A DNA stretch of 5,398 bases, from positions 1-5,398 of the forward strand of contig JASFIT010000331.1 in NCBI GenBank assembly GCA_050122535.1. The letters run 5' to 3'. Positions 4,868 to 5,398 of the stretch are shown here, piece after piece (position 1 is the first letter of the stretch; the number at the start of each line of letters is the position of its first letter). The translations under genes and the position numbers were made by a program. A model generated the notes under the pieces. The model was not told where the DNA came from. It saw only the letters and a list, made by a program, of their open reading frames with translations, and searched no databases. This DNA is from JASFEQ01 sp050122535 (lineage in GTDB: Bacteria; Desulfobacterota; DSM-4660; Desulfatiglandales; HGW-15).

Positions 4868-5398
4868 ATGAAAGACGATTTTTGTGAGGTCATTCTTATT
4901 GCAGGCTTCTTAGGGGCCGGGAAGACCACCCTGCTCAGGAATATCCTACGGTGGCCTGGGGACCTGTCAAAGACCGCTATCTTAGTGAATGAGTTTGGCC
5001 AAATCGGCATAGATGGCGAGCTTCTTCAAGGATTTAAGACGCCTGTTTACGAATTGACTAACGGTTGTATCTGTTGTACGCTTCAGAGCGATTTCCATAC
5101 TACTGTAGTAGAGATTCTGGATGGGTTCCATCCCAAACGTATTCTCATTGAAGCAACCGGGGTGGCTGATCCGTACGACATTCTCAGCTTCCTGAAGGCC
5201 TCCAGAATAGAAAACCGGATTTCAGTGCCGAAAGTCGTCACGGTGTTGGCCGGAGACCTGTGGGAGGGCAGGGAGTATTTCGGGCCTTTATTCTACAATC
5301 AGATAAAAGCAGCAGAACTTCTGCTATTCAACAAGGTTGACCTTCTGCCTAGGGAGGAGGTACCACGATCTCTGCAGGAGATCAGAGAGATCAATCCC
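4868..5398 (+). CDS. CobW/COG0523-type G3E GTPase, N-terminal part (runs off the right edge)
   Basis: The first 177 codons of a G3E-family P-loop GTPase; the C-terminal CobW domain would lie beyond the window. Visible motifs are Walker A GFLGAGKTT (13-21), NEFGQIGIDGEL (41-52), the CxCC metal-binding motif GCICCTL (66-72, Cys67/69/70), a Walker B region ILIEATGVADP (92-102) and the guanine-specificity motif NKVD (155-158). Family members hydrolyse GTP and act in handling zinc, cobalt or other metals, or as enzyme-activating chaperones. The start is ATG 4868 or the adjoining GTG 4865; an in-frame TGA at 4856 rules out anything earlier. No clear Shine-Dalgarno sequence is seen, which is odd for this operon. 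It is 42 nt downstream of the Cys-rich gene. Its position suggests metal supply to the zinc methyltransferase or help with corrinoid loading, by analogy with G3E chaperones of B12 enzymes such as MeaB. The exact metal and client are unknown. Confidence 0.93.
   Translation, partial: MKDDFCEVILIAGFLGAGKTTLLRNILRWPGDLSKTAILVNEFGQIGIDGELLQGFKTPVYELTNGCICCTLQSDFHTTVVEILDGFHPKRILIEATGVADPYDILSFLKASRIENRISVPKVVTVLAGDLWEGREYFGPLFYNQIKAAELLLFNKVDLLPREEVPRSLQEIREINP

Overview
The window looks like a piece of an anaerobic bacterial chromosome carrying a corrinoid-dependent methyl-transfer operon. Gene content (zinc methyltransferase, corrinoid protein, 2Fe-2S-type reductive activator) fits sulfate reducers and acetogens. 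A Desulfobacterota (delta-proteobacterial) origin is my best guess, from protein style and the intergenic repeat, but nothing here proves the taxon. All supported genes are on the + strand.

Layout: (1) bases 1-60 are the last codons of an upstream gene ending in a Cys-rich RCLRCYR tail, typical of FAD/NAD(P)-dependent flavin-FeS oxidoreductases. (2) 61-297 is an AT-rich gap with an imperfect hairpin, a direct repeat and weak promoter-like boxes. (3) 298-1374 is a MtaA/MtbA/CmuA-type methyltransferase of the uroporphyrinogen decarboxylase fold, with a His-x-Cys...Cys zinc site. (4) 1375-1566 is a gap mostly filled by a long imperfect palindrome (1411-1537). (5) 1567-2238 is the cognate corrinoid protein with the cobalt-ligating DxHxxG motif. 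(6) 2239-2402 is a gap with three stem-loops. (7) 2403-4460 is a RACo-like reductive activator of corrinoid proteins, with a 2Fe-2S domain, an ASKHA ATPase-like core and an unusual Lys8-containing insertion. (8) 4484-4825 is a small Cys-rich protein with a GTG start. (9) 4868 to the right edge is the N-terminal 177 residues of a COG0523/CobW-type G3E GTPase.

How the genes work together: the methyltransferase moves a methyl group between a substrate or acceptor and the cobalt of the corrinoid protein. When Co(I) is accidentally oxidised to Co(II), the RACo-like protein returns it to Co(I) using its Fe-S cluster and ATP. The small Cys-rich protein and the G3E GTPase follow closely and may serve metal or cofactor supply, but that is inference from position and motifs. 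The methyl donor cannot be read from this window, and only one methyltransferase is present; its partner must lie outside.

The most notable unexplained signals are the 127-nt palindromic element between the methyltransferase and corrinoid genes, a dnaX-like A AAA AAG slippery heptamer in the activator gene where a -1 shift meets TGA after one codon, the stem-loops flanking the activator gene, and the coupling of a Cys-rich small protein and a metallochaperone-type GTPase to a corrinoid activation operon.
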